From the NCBI GenBank assembly GCA_902494815.1, contig CABUVB010000121.1, positions 1-5,597 of the forward strand: a stretch of DNA of 5,597 bases, written 5' to 3'. Source of the stretch: an uncultured Collinsella sp. GTDB lineage: Bacteria > Actinomycetota > Coriobacteriia > Coriobacteriales > Coriobacteriaceae. The notes beneath the pieces were generated by a model that saw nothing but the letters and a program-made list of their open reading frames with translations, did not search any database and was not told the origin of the DNA. This document shows, one piece after another, positions 1-5,597 of this stretch. The translations under genes were made by a program, and so were the position numbers. Position 1 is the first letter of the stretch, and each line of letters starts with the position of its first letter.

Positions 1-28
1 ATCCCCCGCCAATTACCAGATAGAGGGG

Positions 29-1264
29 CTAGGGCCGGGGCGTTCCGCAGTTGCTGCAGAACTTGCCGCCGTTTTCACTACCGCAGTTGGGGCAGAACCA
101 CTTGGCCGGTGCCGGGGCGGGTGCGGGACTACCGCACTCGGAGCAGAACTTGCCGGTGTTGGTGGCGCCGCAGCTGCAGGCCCATGCGCCGGCCGCAGGT
201 GCGGCGGCAGGAGCCGGGGCGGGTGCCGGAGCCGGCTGCGGGGCGGCCTGCTGCTGTGCCTGGCCGGCGGCGAACAGCTGGCTGGCATTCATGCCGCCCA
301 TGCCACCTGCCATGCCCATGCCCATAAAGCCGGCCATTGCGCCGTTGGGGTTGGCGGCTGCCGCGCGCATCGCGTCGCTCTGGGCGCTGGCGATGTTGGC
401 TGCTGCCATGGTGGGATCGCGCATGACCGCGGCCTTCTGCAGGTCCTTGATCATCTGCTCGTCCTCTTGCGAGGCGGCGATGGAGTTGACGCCAAAGCTC
501 ACGATCTCGACGCCGCGCAGGTCGCGCCAGTCGGCCGAGAGGACCTCGTTGAGCGCGCGGGCGAGCTCGGTGGTGTGGCCGGGGATGGCGCTGTAGCGGA
601 TACCCATCTCCGAGATCTTGGCAAAGGCGGGCTGCAGAGCGGTGAGCAGCTCGGACTTAAGCTGGCTGTCGATCTTATCGCGCGTGTAGCTATCGGTCAC
701 GTTGCCGCACACATTGGTGTAGAACAGCAGCGGGTTGGTGATACGGTACGAATACTCGCCGTTGCAGCGCACGGAGATGTCGACATCCAGGCCAATGTTG
801 TTATCGACCACGCGGAAGGGCACGGGCGAGGCGGTGCCGTACTTGTTGCCGATGATCTCCTTGGTGTTGATGAAGTAGACACGCTGGTCCTTGCCCGCGT
901 CGCCGCCAAAGGTAAAGCGGCTGCCGATATTGGCGAAGGTCTCCTTGATGGAATCGCCCAGGTTGCCGCTAAAGACGCTCGGCTCGCTGCCGGTATCGAA
1001 GACGAACTCACCGGGCTCCAGCGCGACTTCGATGATCTTGCCGTTTTGCACCACGAGCATGCCCTGGCCGTCGTTGACGGCGATGACCGAGCCGTTGGAG
1101 ATGACGTTGTCCTCGCCGCGCGTGTTGGAGCTGCGGCCACCGGTACGTTTGCTGCCCTTGCAGGCCAAGACGTCGGCAGGCATCGATTCGCAGTAGATAA
1201 ATTCCTTCCACTGGTCGGCCATGACGCCGCCGGCAGCTCCCAATCCAGCTTTCAAGAGTCCCAT
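29..1264 (-). CDS. SPFH-domain protein with C-terminal double zinc ribbon (YdjI-like, 'virion core protein' family)
   Basis: This is a 411-residue protein, probably a membrane-associated scaffold of the stomatin/prohibitin/flotillin (SPFH) superfamily. Residues 1-20 form a short Gly/Ala-rich start, followed by the family segment QWKEFIYCESMPADVL. The SPFH-like core spans about 50-285 and includes the runs FTFGGDAGKDQRVYF, NPLLFYTNV and LLTALQPAFAKISEMGIR, which I recognise from this gut-bacterial family. Residues 308-325 are Met/Gly-rich and 342-360 are a Pro-Ala linker. Two zinc ribbons end the protein: C363, C365, C374, C377 (CxC/CxxC) and C391, C394, C403, C406 (CxxC/CxxC). The start is supported by AGAAAGGAAG at 1271-1280. 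It is the last gene of the operon, 48 bp after the TFIIB-type zinc-ribbon gene. In B. subtilis the related YdjI is recruited to the membrane by YdjG/YdjH, so a similar partnership is inferred here. The family is clear; its biochemical role is not established. Confidence 0.93.
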   Translation of the reverse strand: MGLLKAGLGAAGGVMADQWKEFIYCESMPADVLACKGSKRTGGRSSNTRGEDNVISNGSVIAVNDGQGMLVVQNGKIIEVALEPGEFVFDTGSEPSVFSGNLGDSIKETFANIGSRFTFGGDAGKDQRVYFINTKEIIGNKYGTASPVPFRVVDNNIGLDVDISVRCNGEYSYRITNPLLFYTNVCGNVTDSYTRDKIDSQLKSELLTALQPAFAKISEMGIRYSAIPGHTTELARALNEVLSADWRDLRGVEIVSFGVNSIAASQEDEQMIKDLQKAAVMRDPTMAAANIASAQSDAMRAAAANPNGAMAGFMGMGMAGGMGGMNASQLFAAGQAQQQAAPQPAPAPAPAPAAAPAAGAWACSCGATNTGKFCSECGSPAPAPAPAKWFCPNCGSENGGKFCSNCGTPRP

Positions 1265-1312
1265 GGTGATCTTCCTTTCTCGTCAAAGGCCGGGTGGTAT
1301 TGGTTGGATTGC

Positions 1313-2635
1313 TTAGTCGTCCTTGTCGTCTTTCATGACAACGGTGGTCTCGGTGTGGCTAAAGGTGTCGTGCTTTTCGGTCAGGTCGAGCTCGCCACAA
1401 TACTCATCGGCATGGGTTGCTTCGTTGGCCGTCTTGAGCTGGCCTACCAGTAGCACGTCTCCGATAATCACGATGATCAGCGGCGCGATGACGTTGATGA
1501 GGATGCCCTCGATATCAAAGGTGAGGTAATCCGGATCGAAGGCGTATTCCCCCATAAAGAGAATCTGGGAGAGGATAAATCCGATCACGAAGAACAGCAC
1601 CGAGGCGATGGAGAGCTTGGACTTGGAGCAGGGGAGCTCGCCGACCAAGCGGCCGGTCTGGCCGTTCATGGCAAACAGGTAGCTCTTGCCGTTCCACGAG
1701 GTGGAGAGCATCCAGACGGGGAACAGGGCGTAGTCGCTGTCTTCCCAGGTGTAGTCGAGCTGCTTGCTTTCGACCGTGGCATCGTCGTATTCGTCGACGA
1801 CGGTCTCGCGCAGGGCCGAGATCGTGCTTTCTTCCATACGGCGCTCGGCGCGCGCCTTGCAGGTCTCGCAGTCCTCGTCGTAACGGTTGGCGATGTAGCC
1901 GGGCATATATGCGACCGAGAACGGGCGCAGCGCGTCGTAGTCAAACGGCTCGATGGCGTCCATGTGGCCGTCGGGCATCTTGGACGATCCGTCGACGGGC
2001 ACGCGCTTAAACGAGATATTGCCCTTGCGATAGGCATCGTAGTGGTCGGTGGTCGTGACGGTGCGGTCGGATTCCTCGGTCACGGTCTCGTTGGTCGCGT
2101 CAAAGTACACTTCGCCGTCAACGCGGGCACCGTAGAGCCAAAACGGCACGTAGACACCTTGGACCTCGTCGATGTGGTTGCCGGTGACAAAGCTCTTGGG
2201 CAGCAAGATCTTGCCCTTGTAGTGTTCCTTGAGTGCGGCCGTGACGTCATCGCGCCCGAGCTTAAATGGAATCGCCAGGTCGGGCGAGAAGTCGCCCGAA
2301 AGCTGACCGGGCGCTACGGCGGAGTTGCCGCAGTACGGGCAGGTGGTGACAGCGACGGTGCCGTCGGACACGAGCTCGGCGCCGCACGACGAGCAGATGT
2401 AACCGGCGTTTTGAGCCAGCTCCTGCACGGCATCGTCGACAGCAGGCTTGGGGGCCGCGGCTGCGGCATCGGCTTTGGCATCTGCCTTGTCCTGGCGCTC
2501 GCGATAGAGGACCTCGACTTCTTCGACTTCAAAGCGCGAGTCACAGTAGTCGCAGACGAGCTTTTGCTCGGCGCTTGCAAAATGCAAGGGGCCACCGCAG
2601 GCAGGGCACTGATAGTTAACGCTCTCGAAGGCCAT
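1313..2635 (-). CDS. TFIIB-type zinc-ribbon membrane protein (YdjG-like)
   Basis: This 440-residue protein has two N-terminal zinc ribbons, C10-C13/C28-C31 and C81-C84/C99-C102. They are separated by a charged, Ala-rich linker (about 45-75). A conserved central domain (about 115-335) contains VYVPFWLYGA near 161-170 and ALFPVWMLSTSW...AMNGQTGRLVGELP near 303-335, which are hallmarks of this family. An additional CxxC (C256, C259) lies in the middle. Two hydrophobic helices at about 341-361 and 376-398 are followed by a hydrophilic tail ending in MKDDKDD, so both termini probably lie in the cytoplasm. The start codon follows GAAAGGACC closely and lies 24 bp after the upstream gene's stop, so the two genes are probably co-transcribed. 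By analogy with YdjG of B. subtilis it could be the membrane anchor that recruits the SPFH protein encoded just downstream. Despite the ribbon's name, nothing suggests a transcription-initiation role. Confidence 0.93.
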   Translation of the reverse strand: MAFESVNYQCPACGGPLHFASAEQKLVCDYCDSRFEVEEVEVLYRERQDKADAKADAAAAAPKPAVDDAVQELAQNAGYICSSCGAELVSDGTVAVTTCPYCGNSAVAPGQLSGDFSPDLAIPFKLGRDDVTAALKEHYKGKILLPKSFVTGNHIDEVQGVYVPFWLYGARVDGEVYFDATNETVTEESDRTVTTTDHYDAYRKGNISFKRVPVDGSSKMPDGHMDAIEPFDYDALRPFSVAYMPGYIANRYDEDCETCKARAERRMEESTISALRETVVDEYDDATVESKQLDYTWEDSDYALFPVWMLSTSWNGKSYLFAMNGQTGRLVGELPCSKSKLSIASVLFFVIGFILSQILFMGEYAFDPDYLTFDIEGILINVIAPLIIVIIGDVLLVGQLKTANEATHADEYCGELDLTEKHDTFSHTETTVVMKDDKDD

Positions 2636-2659
2636 GATCGGTCCTTTCGCTGCCGGAGG

Positions 2660-3397
2660 CTATGCGCCGATGGCGCCGCCGCAGTATTCGCAGCGCCCAC
2701 TGGCATCGGGAATGGTGGTGGCTCCGCAGAAGGGGCAGGTCACCGCGGTCTTGGGGGCCTTGGCGGCCACGACGCTGTCGCGCGTCTCCTGGCGCAGCTG
2801 CACCAGCGCGTCGCGGACCTCGGTTGCCTGGCGCTTGGCCTCGCGGTATTCGATGGAGCCGCGCTGATCGATGGTGGAGTCGTTCACGCGCAGGTTGATC
2901 TCGGTAAAGTACGGCGTGTTGACGTGGATGGTCAGATTAAAGTCGTAATCCAGGTCGTAGCGCGGCGGGTTGTAGCTCTCGCGCTCGCCGTCCTTGGTCT
3001 CGCGATAGATCTCGGTGCGATGCTCGTCGATATCCATATCGCAGCCGAGTACCTGCGAGAACTCGATGATGTCGGGATTGGCGTCGCGCCAGCGGCCCTG
3101 CGAGGTGATGATCAGCAGGCCCGCGTCCTCATCGAGCATAATATTGGTGCGCCCGGCAGAAAGCGTGCGCGTGGGGTTGAACGAAGACAGGCGTTCGGCG
3201 TTGGCCTCGCGGTAGGCGAGTTGCTCACGGATATCGTCCGCGGTGCTGGAGCGATAGCCGTGAAAGTAGGGGGAGAGCTTGCCGGCGCACTCTTTGCACA
3301 GGTAGCCTTCATTGATTTTTGTCTTACCTAGAAGTCCCAGCTCGGTACCGCAAATCGCGCACTCTTTCTTCTCGAACATCTTGTCAAAGAAGCCCAT
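2660..3397 (-). CDS. DUF4428-type protein with N- and C-terminal zinc-binding motifs
   Basis: This 245-residue soluble protein is the first gene of the operon. Its N-terminus is a DUF4428-like zinc-binding unit: C13-C16 (ECAICG) and C34-C37 (CKEC), followed by KLSPYF and a charged helix rich in Arg/Glu (about 50-75). The middle (about 80-190) is predicted to be mainly beta, with LDEDAGLLIITSQGRW, a run of acidic residues around DMDIDEHRTEIY, and YNPPRYDLDYDFNLTIHV. It may be a PH/GRAM-like fold, but that is only an impression. A charged helix (about 190-215) leads to a second ribbon, C221-C224/C236-C239. No signal peptide or membrane helix is seen. The ATG is preceded by GGGAGG with a 5-nt spacer, at positions 3403-3408 on this strand. 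Molecular function is unknown; operon membership suggests a cytosolic partner of the YdjG-like anchor and the SPFH protein. Confidence 0.88.
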   Translation of the reverse strand: MGFFDKMFEKKECAICGTELGLLGKTKINEGYLCKECAGKLSPYFHGYRSSTADDIREQLAYREANAERLSSFNPTRTLSAGRTNIMLDEDAGLLIITSQGRWRDANPDIIEFSQVLGCDMDIDEHRTEIYRETKDGERESYNPPRYDLDYDFNLTIHVNTPYFTEINLRVNDSTIDQRGSIEYREAKRQATEVRDALVQLRQETRDSVVAAKAPKTAVTCPFCGATTIPDASGRCEYCGGAIGA

Positions 3398-3402
3398 GGC
3401 TG

Positions 3403-3447
3403 CCTCCCATCAACTGGTAGCGTGTGTCACTTTTGATGATGGGGGAG
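3403..3447 (-). promoter_or_regulatory. Inverted repeat overlapping the Shine-Dalgarno of the operon's first gene
   Basis: On the minus strand, CCCATCA (3443-3437) is complementary to TGATGGG (3412-3406). The stem can be extended by A3405-U3446 and G3404-C3447 across a two-base bulge. The 3' arm covers most of the Shine-Dalgarno GGGAGG (3408-3403) that lies 5 nt before the ATG at 3397. In the leader RNA this hairpin, with a 24-nt loop, could hide the ribosome site. It could equally be a DNA operator or chance. The complementarity is read directly; any regulatory role is inference. Confidence 0.35.
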
Positions 3448-3497
3448 TGCGCGATCCTTCGCGATACCCAGACGGCTCAACGAGTCTCCACAACTGG

Positions 3498-3634
3498 GAC
3501 ACATGGCCCATTTTTCATCCGACACATAGGGACACTCCTTGCTGCGGGTAGTCATTGGGCACTCATTGGGGACGTACTTAAATGAGTGGCAGTTGGAGAC
3601 ACTCCTTGCCGAGCTAGAGGCCGCGCGTGTCCCT
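3498..3634. repeat. Cluster of short direct and inverted repeats, REP/MITE-like remnant
   Basis: Several short repeats crowd into this stretch. GACACTCCTTGC occurs exactly at 3531-3542 and again at 3598-3609. GACACAT occurs at 3498-3504 and 3521-3527. TCATTGGG occurs at 3552-3559 and 3563-3570, one 11-bp step apart. AGGGACAC (3528-3535) is the exact reverse complement of GTGTCCCT (3627-3634), which would bound a unit of about 107 bp. There is no open reading frame inside and no clear target-site duplication. The pattern fits a REP-type palindromic element or the remnant of a small non-autonomous mobile element, but identity with any named family cannot be shown from this window. Confidence 0.45.
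3560..3588. repeat. Perfect 8-bp inverted repeat (stem-loop) inside the repeat cluster
   Basis: CACTCATT (3560-3567) and AATGAGTG (3581-3588) are perfect reverse complements around a 13-nt loop that contains GGGGACGTAC. This is the strongest hairpin in the intergenic region. There is no T-run on either side, so it is not a standard terminator. It fits the palindromic core of a REP-like element, or an operator lying between divergent genes. Confidence 0.5.
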
Positions 3635-3715
3635 TCTGGTCCATGAGGCTCAAAACCGCGGTGTGACGTGAACGGCTGGGGTCAAATTTGCAGCATTTCA
3701 AGCCTGGCTTCGATA

Positions 3716-3744
3716 TTGAGACTGGTTCTTTATTAAAATAGATT
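3716..3744 (+). promoter_or_regulatory. Probable sigma-70-like promoter of the LuxR-type regulator gene
   Basis: TTGAGA (3716-3721, five of six matches to the -35 consensus) is followed after 17 bp by TAGATT (3739-3744, four of six to the -10 consensus), in the most AT-rich stretch of the region. Transcription would start near 3751, giving a leader of about 24 nt before the ATG at 3775. This is a prediction from motif and spacing only. Confidence 0.4.
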
Positions 3745-3763
3745 TCCAGACAATTGAGCGGCT

Positions 3764-3768
3764 GGGGG
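3764..3768 (+). promoter_or_regulatory. Ribosome binding site that decides the regulator's start codon
   Basis: A G-run (GGGGG) sits six bases before the ATG at 3775. The in-frame TTG at 3754 has no Shine-Dalgarno sequence and lies almost at the predicted transcription start. The ATG at 3784 has a G-run only two bases away, which is too close. The ATG at 3775 is therefore preferred. Confidence 0.5.
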
Positions 3769-3774
3769 TTAACC

Positions 3775-5319
3775 ATGGGGGACATGGGAGACACAACCGC
3801 ATATTTGCGTCGGGGCATTCGGGAGATTATATGCCTGGCGCTGTTCTTCTTCACGTTTTTGGCGTGCGAGTATCTCTTTGACGTGCGCATGGCCGAGTTC
3901 GTGTCTCCGGACGAGGTTGTTATTTATGAGAGCCTTGTTATCGGCGCGAGCGTGATTGGCTTTTTTGTGCGTCCTATTCTGTACTATCGCCGTCCCCATG
4001 CCATTGAAGCAACGAGTGACGTTACGGGCGTTTTGCTGGTGGCGGCATTGCTGCTGTTGATTATGGCGGTTCAGGTTGAGGTGATAATTGCCGGCGGCTT
4101 GGTGGCGTGCTGCGCGCTGGGCTACTGCGGATCGACTGCTCACGCGAACTTCGCGCGGCGCTTTGCGCGGACGCCTTGCTTGGCGCGCGCCGCCGCACTT
4201 TCTTACGCCATGGGCGTTCTGGTGCAGGTCCTCAACCACATGGTGATGCCTGCCGGCATTCCTCAGCAGGCTGTTCTGGTCGTCTGCGCGATCGCGCAGG
4301 TGGCGTTGCTCCACGGTGCCCGACGCGCCAAGCTGCGCGACGAGTCCGATCCCAGCTTTGAACCCAGTGTTGCCGGGCTTTCGGTAGATGCTTTGGAATA
4401 TGGTGCCAAGTGGCAAGACGATCCCGAGGCAAAGGCGGCATTCCGCCGCACTGCAGCTCGCTTGACCGTGGCGACAGCGTATCTTTCCGGCGTATTCGCC
4501 GCTCTCAACGCGGGTCTCACAACCCTGCATGCTACCGGAGCCGTCGATTTGGGCGATTGGCCGCGCCTGCTGCTTGTCGTGAGCTCGTTGGCCGCCGGCG
4601 TCCTATTTGACCTGCGTGGCCGTTCGTATATGAATATCGGCATGACATGCGCCGCCATGTTGTCTACGCTTTCGTTCTTTGTGCTCATCATCGATGGCAA
4701 TGGCGGCAACGAGCTTGCTGCCACGATCATCTTTTATCTGGGCTCGGGCTTTTTCGTGGTGTTCTTTACCACAAAATTCGCCGCCATCTCGCTCTATGCG
4801 CGCTGGTCATATTTTTGGCCGTGTATGGGTCGCGTCGTCAACAACGTGTGCTCGATGCTCGTGACGGCGCCGGCGGTGGCGATCATCTCGAGTCAAAACG
4901 TGCTGGCTGCAGTCGGCGCGGCGCTCGTGATGTTTGTGGGTATTGCGATTACGCTACTGGGGCAGTTGGGGCGACGAGCCGATGATGTCGTGATGCAGGA
5001 CGGCCTGCCGCTTGCCACCGACGATCTTGGTGCAGATCTTGCGTCTGCATGCTCCGGCCCCGAGCCCGTGGAGGCAGCGGAGCTCACGCCCGATGAGCGC
5101 CTCAATGCCTTCGTCGCCACCTTTGGGCTTACAGAGCGCGAGCGCGATATTCTTGAGGTCTTGGTCGTTTCGGACCAGAGCGTTCAGGACATCGCCACAA
5201 CGCTCTTCCTTTCGCGCTCCACGCTCTATCGTCACATTTCCTCGATCAACAAGAAGACCGGCACCGCTTCGCGTGTAGCCCTTATCAACTTCTTCTGGTC
5301 CTGGACACCCAAGGACTAG
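3775..5319 (+). CDS. Membrane-bound LuxR-family transcriptional regulator with 12-helix N-terminal domain
   Basis: The 514-residue product joins an MFS-like membrane domain to a DNA-binding domain. Hydrophobic helices lie near residues 16-35, 48-70, 83-102, 103-118, 140-157, 166-182, 230-250, 264-280, 286-308, 315-338, 355-374 and 376-400. The hydrophilic loop at 183-229 splits them six plus six, as in MFS proteins. An acidic linker (about 405-448) leads to a LuxR/GerE helix-turn-helix at 450-509. Its typical pieces are FGLTERERDIL, QDIATTLFLSRSTLYRHISSI and the short KKTGTASR segment. There is no receiver domain and no autoinducer-binding domain, so it should act as a one-component regulator that senses a membrane or small-molecule signal while bound to the membrane. 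The type is abundant in Coriobacteriia; ligands are mostly unknown. An alternative start at TTG 3754 would add seven residues. It is transcribed away from the SPFH operon, a possible target. Confidence 0.9.
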   Translation: MGDMGDTTAYLRRGIREIICLALFFFTFLACEYLFDVRMAEFVSPDEVVIYESLVIGASVIGFFVRPILYYRRPHAIEATSDVTGVLLVAALLLLIMAVQVEVIIAGGLVACCALGYCGSTAHANFARRFARTPCLARAAALSYAMGVLVQVLNHMVMPAGIPQQAVLVVCAIAQVALLHGARRAKLRDESDPSFEPSVAGLSVDALEYGAKWQDDPEAKAAFRRTAARLTVATAYLSGVFAALNAGLTTLHATGAVDLGDWPRLLLVVSSLAAGVLFDLRGRSYMNIGMTCAAMLSTLSFFVLIIDGNGGNELAATIIFYLGSGFFVVFFTTKFAAISLYARWSYFWPCMGRVVNNVCSMLVTAPAVAIISSQNVLAAVGAALVMFVGIAITLLGQLGRRADDVVMQDGLPLATDDLGADLASACSGPEPVEAAELTPDERLNAFVATFGLTERERDILEVLVVSDQSVQDIATTLFLSRSTLYRHISSINKKTGTASRVALINFFWSWTPKD

Positions 5320-5356
5320 CGTATGAGCCGCCGCCCAGTCCCTTACTCTAACGGGG

Positions 5357-5383
5357 GATGTGGCCTCAAAGCACGCCCACATC
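5357..5383 (+). other. Stem-loop between the regulator gene and pyrE
   Basis: GATGTGG (5357-5363) and CCACATC (5377-5383) are perfect reverse complements with a 13-nt loop, 38 bp after the regulator's stop codon. No T-run follows, so it is not a canonical intrinsic terminator. It may slow or end transcription weakly, or be an operator ahead of pyrE. The pairing is certain, the role is not. Confidence 0.3.
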
Positions 5384-5439
5384 GACGCCTCGCCTGCGCT
5401 AAACTGAAGAGCACGTACGCGATTACGAGAGGAGCCCGC

Positions 5440-5597
5440 ATGGAGGCTTACAAGCAAGAGTTCATCAAGTTTATGGTCGAGTCCGACGTTCTTAAGTTCG
5501 GCAGCTTTACGCTCAAGAGCGGCCGTCAGTCCCCGTTCTTTATGAACGCCGGCGCTTACGTGACGGGCTATCAGCTCAAGAAGCTGGGCGAGTATTA
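5440..5597 (+). CDS. pyrE: Orotate phosphoribosyltransferase, N-terminal part (cut by window end)
   Basis: The first 52 residues are present and the gene continues past the window edge. The enzyme joins orotate to PRPP to make orotidine 5'-monophosphate, the fifth step of de novo pyrimidine synthesis in the cytosol. The segment VLKFGSFTLKSGRQSPFF (17-34) closely matches the Escherichia coli PyrE N-terminus, with K26-S27-G28-R29 at the same numbering. The PRPP-binding motif and catalytic loop lie beyond the window. The ATG follows AGAGGAG (5428-5434) with a 5-nt spacer. A weak -10-like TAAACT lies at 5400-5405 without a good -35, so an own promoter is possible but unproven. The 120-bp gap after the regulator gene means read-through from it is also possible. 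PyrE belongs to a family usually about 210 residues long. Confidence 0.95.
   Translation, partial: MEAYKQEFIKFMVESDVLKFGSFTLKSGRQSPFFMNAGAYVTGYQLKKLGEY

Larger units (their letters stand above)
3398..3774. other. Divergent intergenic region between the SPFH operon and the LuxR-type regulator
   Basis: The 377 bp between the two divergent start codons hold no credible gene. From left to right the region contains the leader of the minus-strand operon, a tiny stem-loop (CGCGA at 3450-3454 and TCGCG at 3459-3463), a repeat cluster (about 3498-3634) and the probable promoter of the rightward gene (3716-3744). I found no convincing minus-strand -35/-10 pair, so the operon promoter is unlocated. Confidence 0.7.

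Noticed and set aside
29..1264. Reading the SPFH protein as a phage or virus structural protein
   Set aside because: The label 'virion core protein' attached to this family comes from a distant similarity. No other phage gene is present, and the SPFH core with zinc ribbons fits a cellular membrane scaffold.
467..1453. Plus-strand open frame (328 codons) opposite the SPFH gene
   Set aside because: It is again in antisense codon register with the SPFH gene, low in complexity and without family features, while the minus strand codes for a clear SPFH/zinc-ribbon protein.
1313..2635. Transcription factor role from the TFIIB-type zinc ribbon
   Set aside because: The ribbon name describes a metal-binding fold only. 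The protein has two C-terminal membrane helices and no DNA-binding core.
1964..3331. Long plus-strand open frame (455 codons) opposite the first two operon genes
   Set aside because: It lies in exact antisense codon register with both minus-strand genes, runs across their 24-bp gap, and its product is Gly/Ala/Val/Asp-rich with no recognisable domain. This is the usual mirror frame of GC-rich genes.
3498..3634. CRISPR array
   Set aside because: The repeats are 7-12 bp, irregularly spaced and only two to four copies, without uniform spacers or cas genes.
3552..3890. Minus-strand open frame (112 codons) covering the divergent intergenic region
   Set aside because: It overlaps the start of the regulator gene, runs through the repeat cluster, and has no recognisable protein features.
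3769..4530. Minus-strand open frame (253 codons) opposite the regulator gene
   Set aside because: Its product is rich in His/Gln/Arg and shows no domain; the plus strand codes for membrane helices in this stretch, which explains the composition.
3775..5319. Quorum-sensing LuxR receptor
   Set aside because: There is no autoinducer-binding domain and no luxI-like gene nearby. The N-terminal part is a multi-helix membrane domain.
5357..5383. Rho-independent terminator after the regulator gene
   Set aside because: The stem is followed by GC-rich sequence with no run of T residues.

Overview
The window looks like chromosomal DNA of a high-GC Gram-positive gut bacterium of the class Coriobacteriia, most likely Collinsella or a close relative. 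The grounds are the GC-rich coding bias, a LuxR-type regulator fused to a 12-helix membrane domain (a protein type abundant in Coriobacteriia), and SPFH/zinc-ribbon proteins of the kind common in gut Firmicutes and Actinobacteria. The genus is inferred from protein character, not from a marker gene.

Left part, minus strand (29-3397): three tightly spaced genes form one probable operon, read from right to left. The first is a DUF4428-type protein with a zinc-binding motif at each end (2660-3397). The second is a TFIIB-type zinc-ribbon protein with two C-terminal membrane helices (1313-2635). The third is an SPFH-domain protein with two C-terminal zinc ribbons (29-1264). Gaps are 24 and 48 bp and each gene has a good Shine-Dalgarno sequence. 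The second and third genes resemble the YdjG and YdjI partners of the Bacillus subtilis ydjFGHI (PspA-linked) membrane-stress locus. No PspA gene is visible here. The likely picture is a membrane anchor with cytosolic zinc ribbons that gathers an SPFH scaffold at the membrane.

Middle (3398-3774): a 377-bp divergent intergenic region. Next to the operon, an inverted repeat overlaps the Shine-Dalgarno sequence of the first gene. The centre (about 3498-3634) is a cluster of short direct and inverted repeats that looks like a REP/MITE-type remnant. A plausible sigma-70-like promoter for the rightward gene lies at 3716-3744.

Right part, plus strand: 3775-5319 encodes a membrane-bound one-component regulator with about 12 transmembrane helices and a C-terminal LuxR-type helix-turn-helix. 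After a 120-bp gap containing a small stem-loop, pyrE (orotate phosphoribosyltransferase) begins at 5440 and runs off the window end. The divergent layout makes the SPFH operon a possible target of the membrane regulator, but nothing in the sequence proves this.
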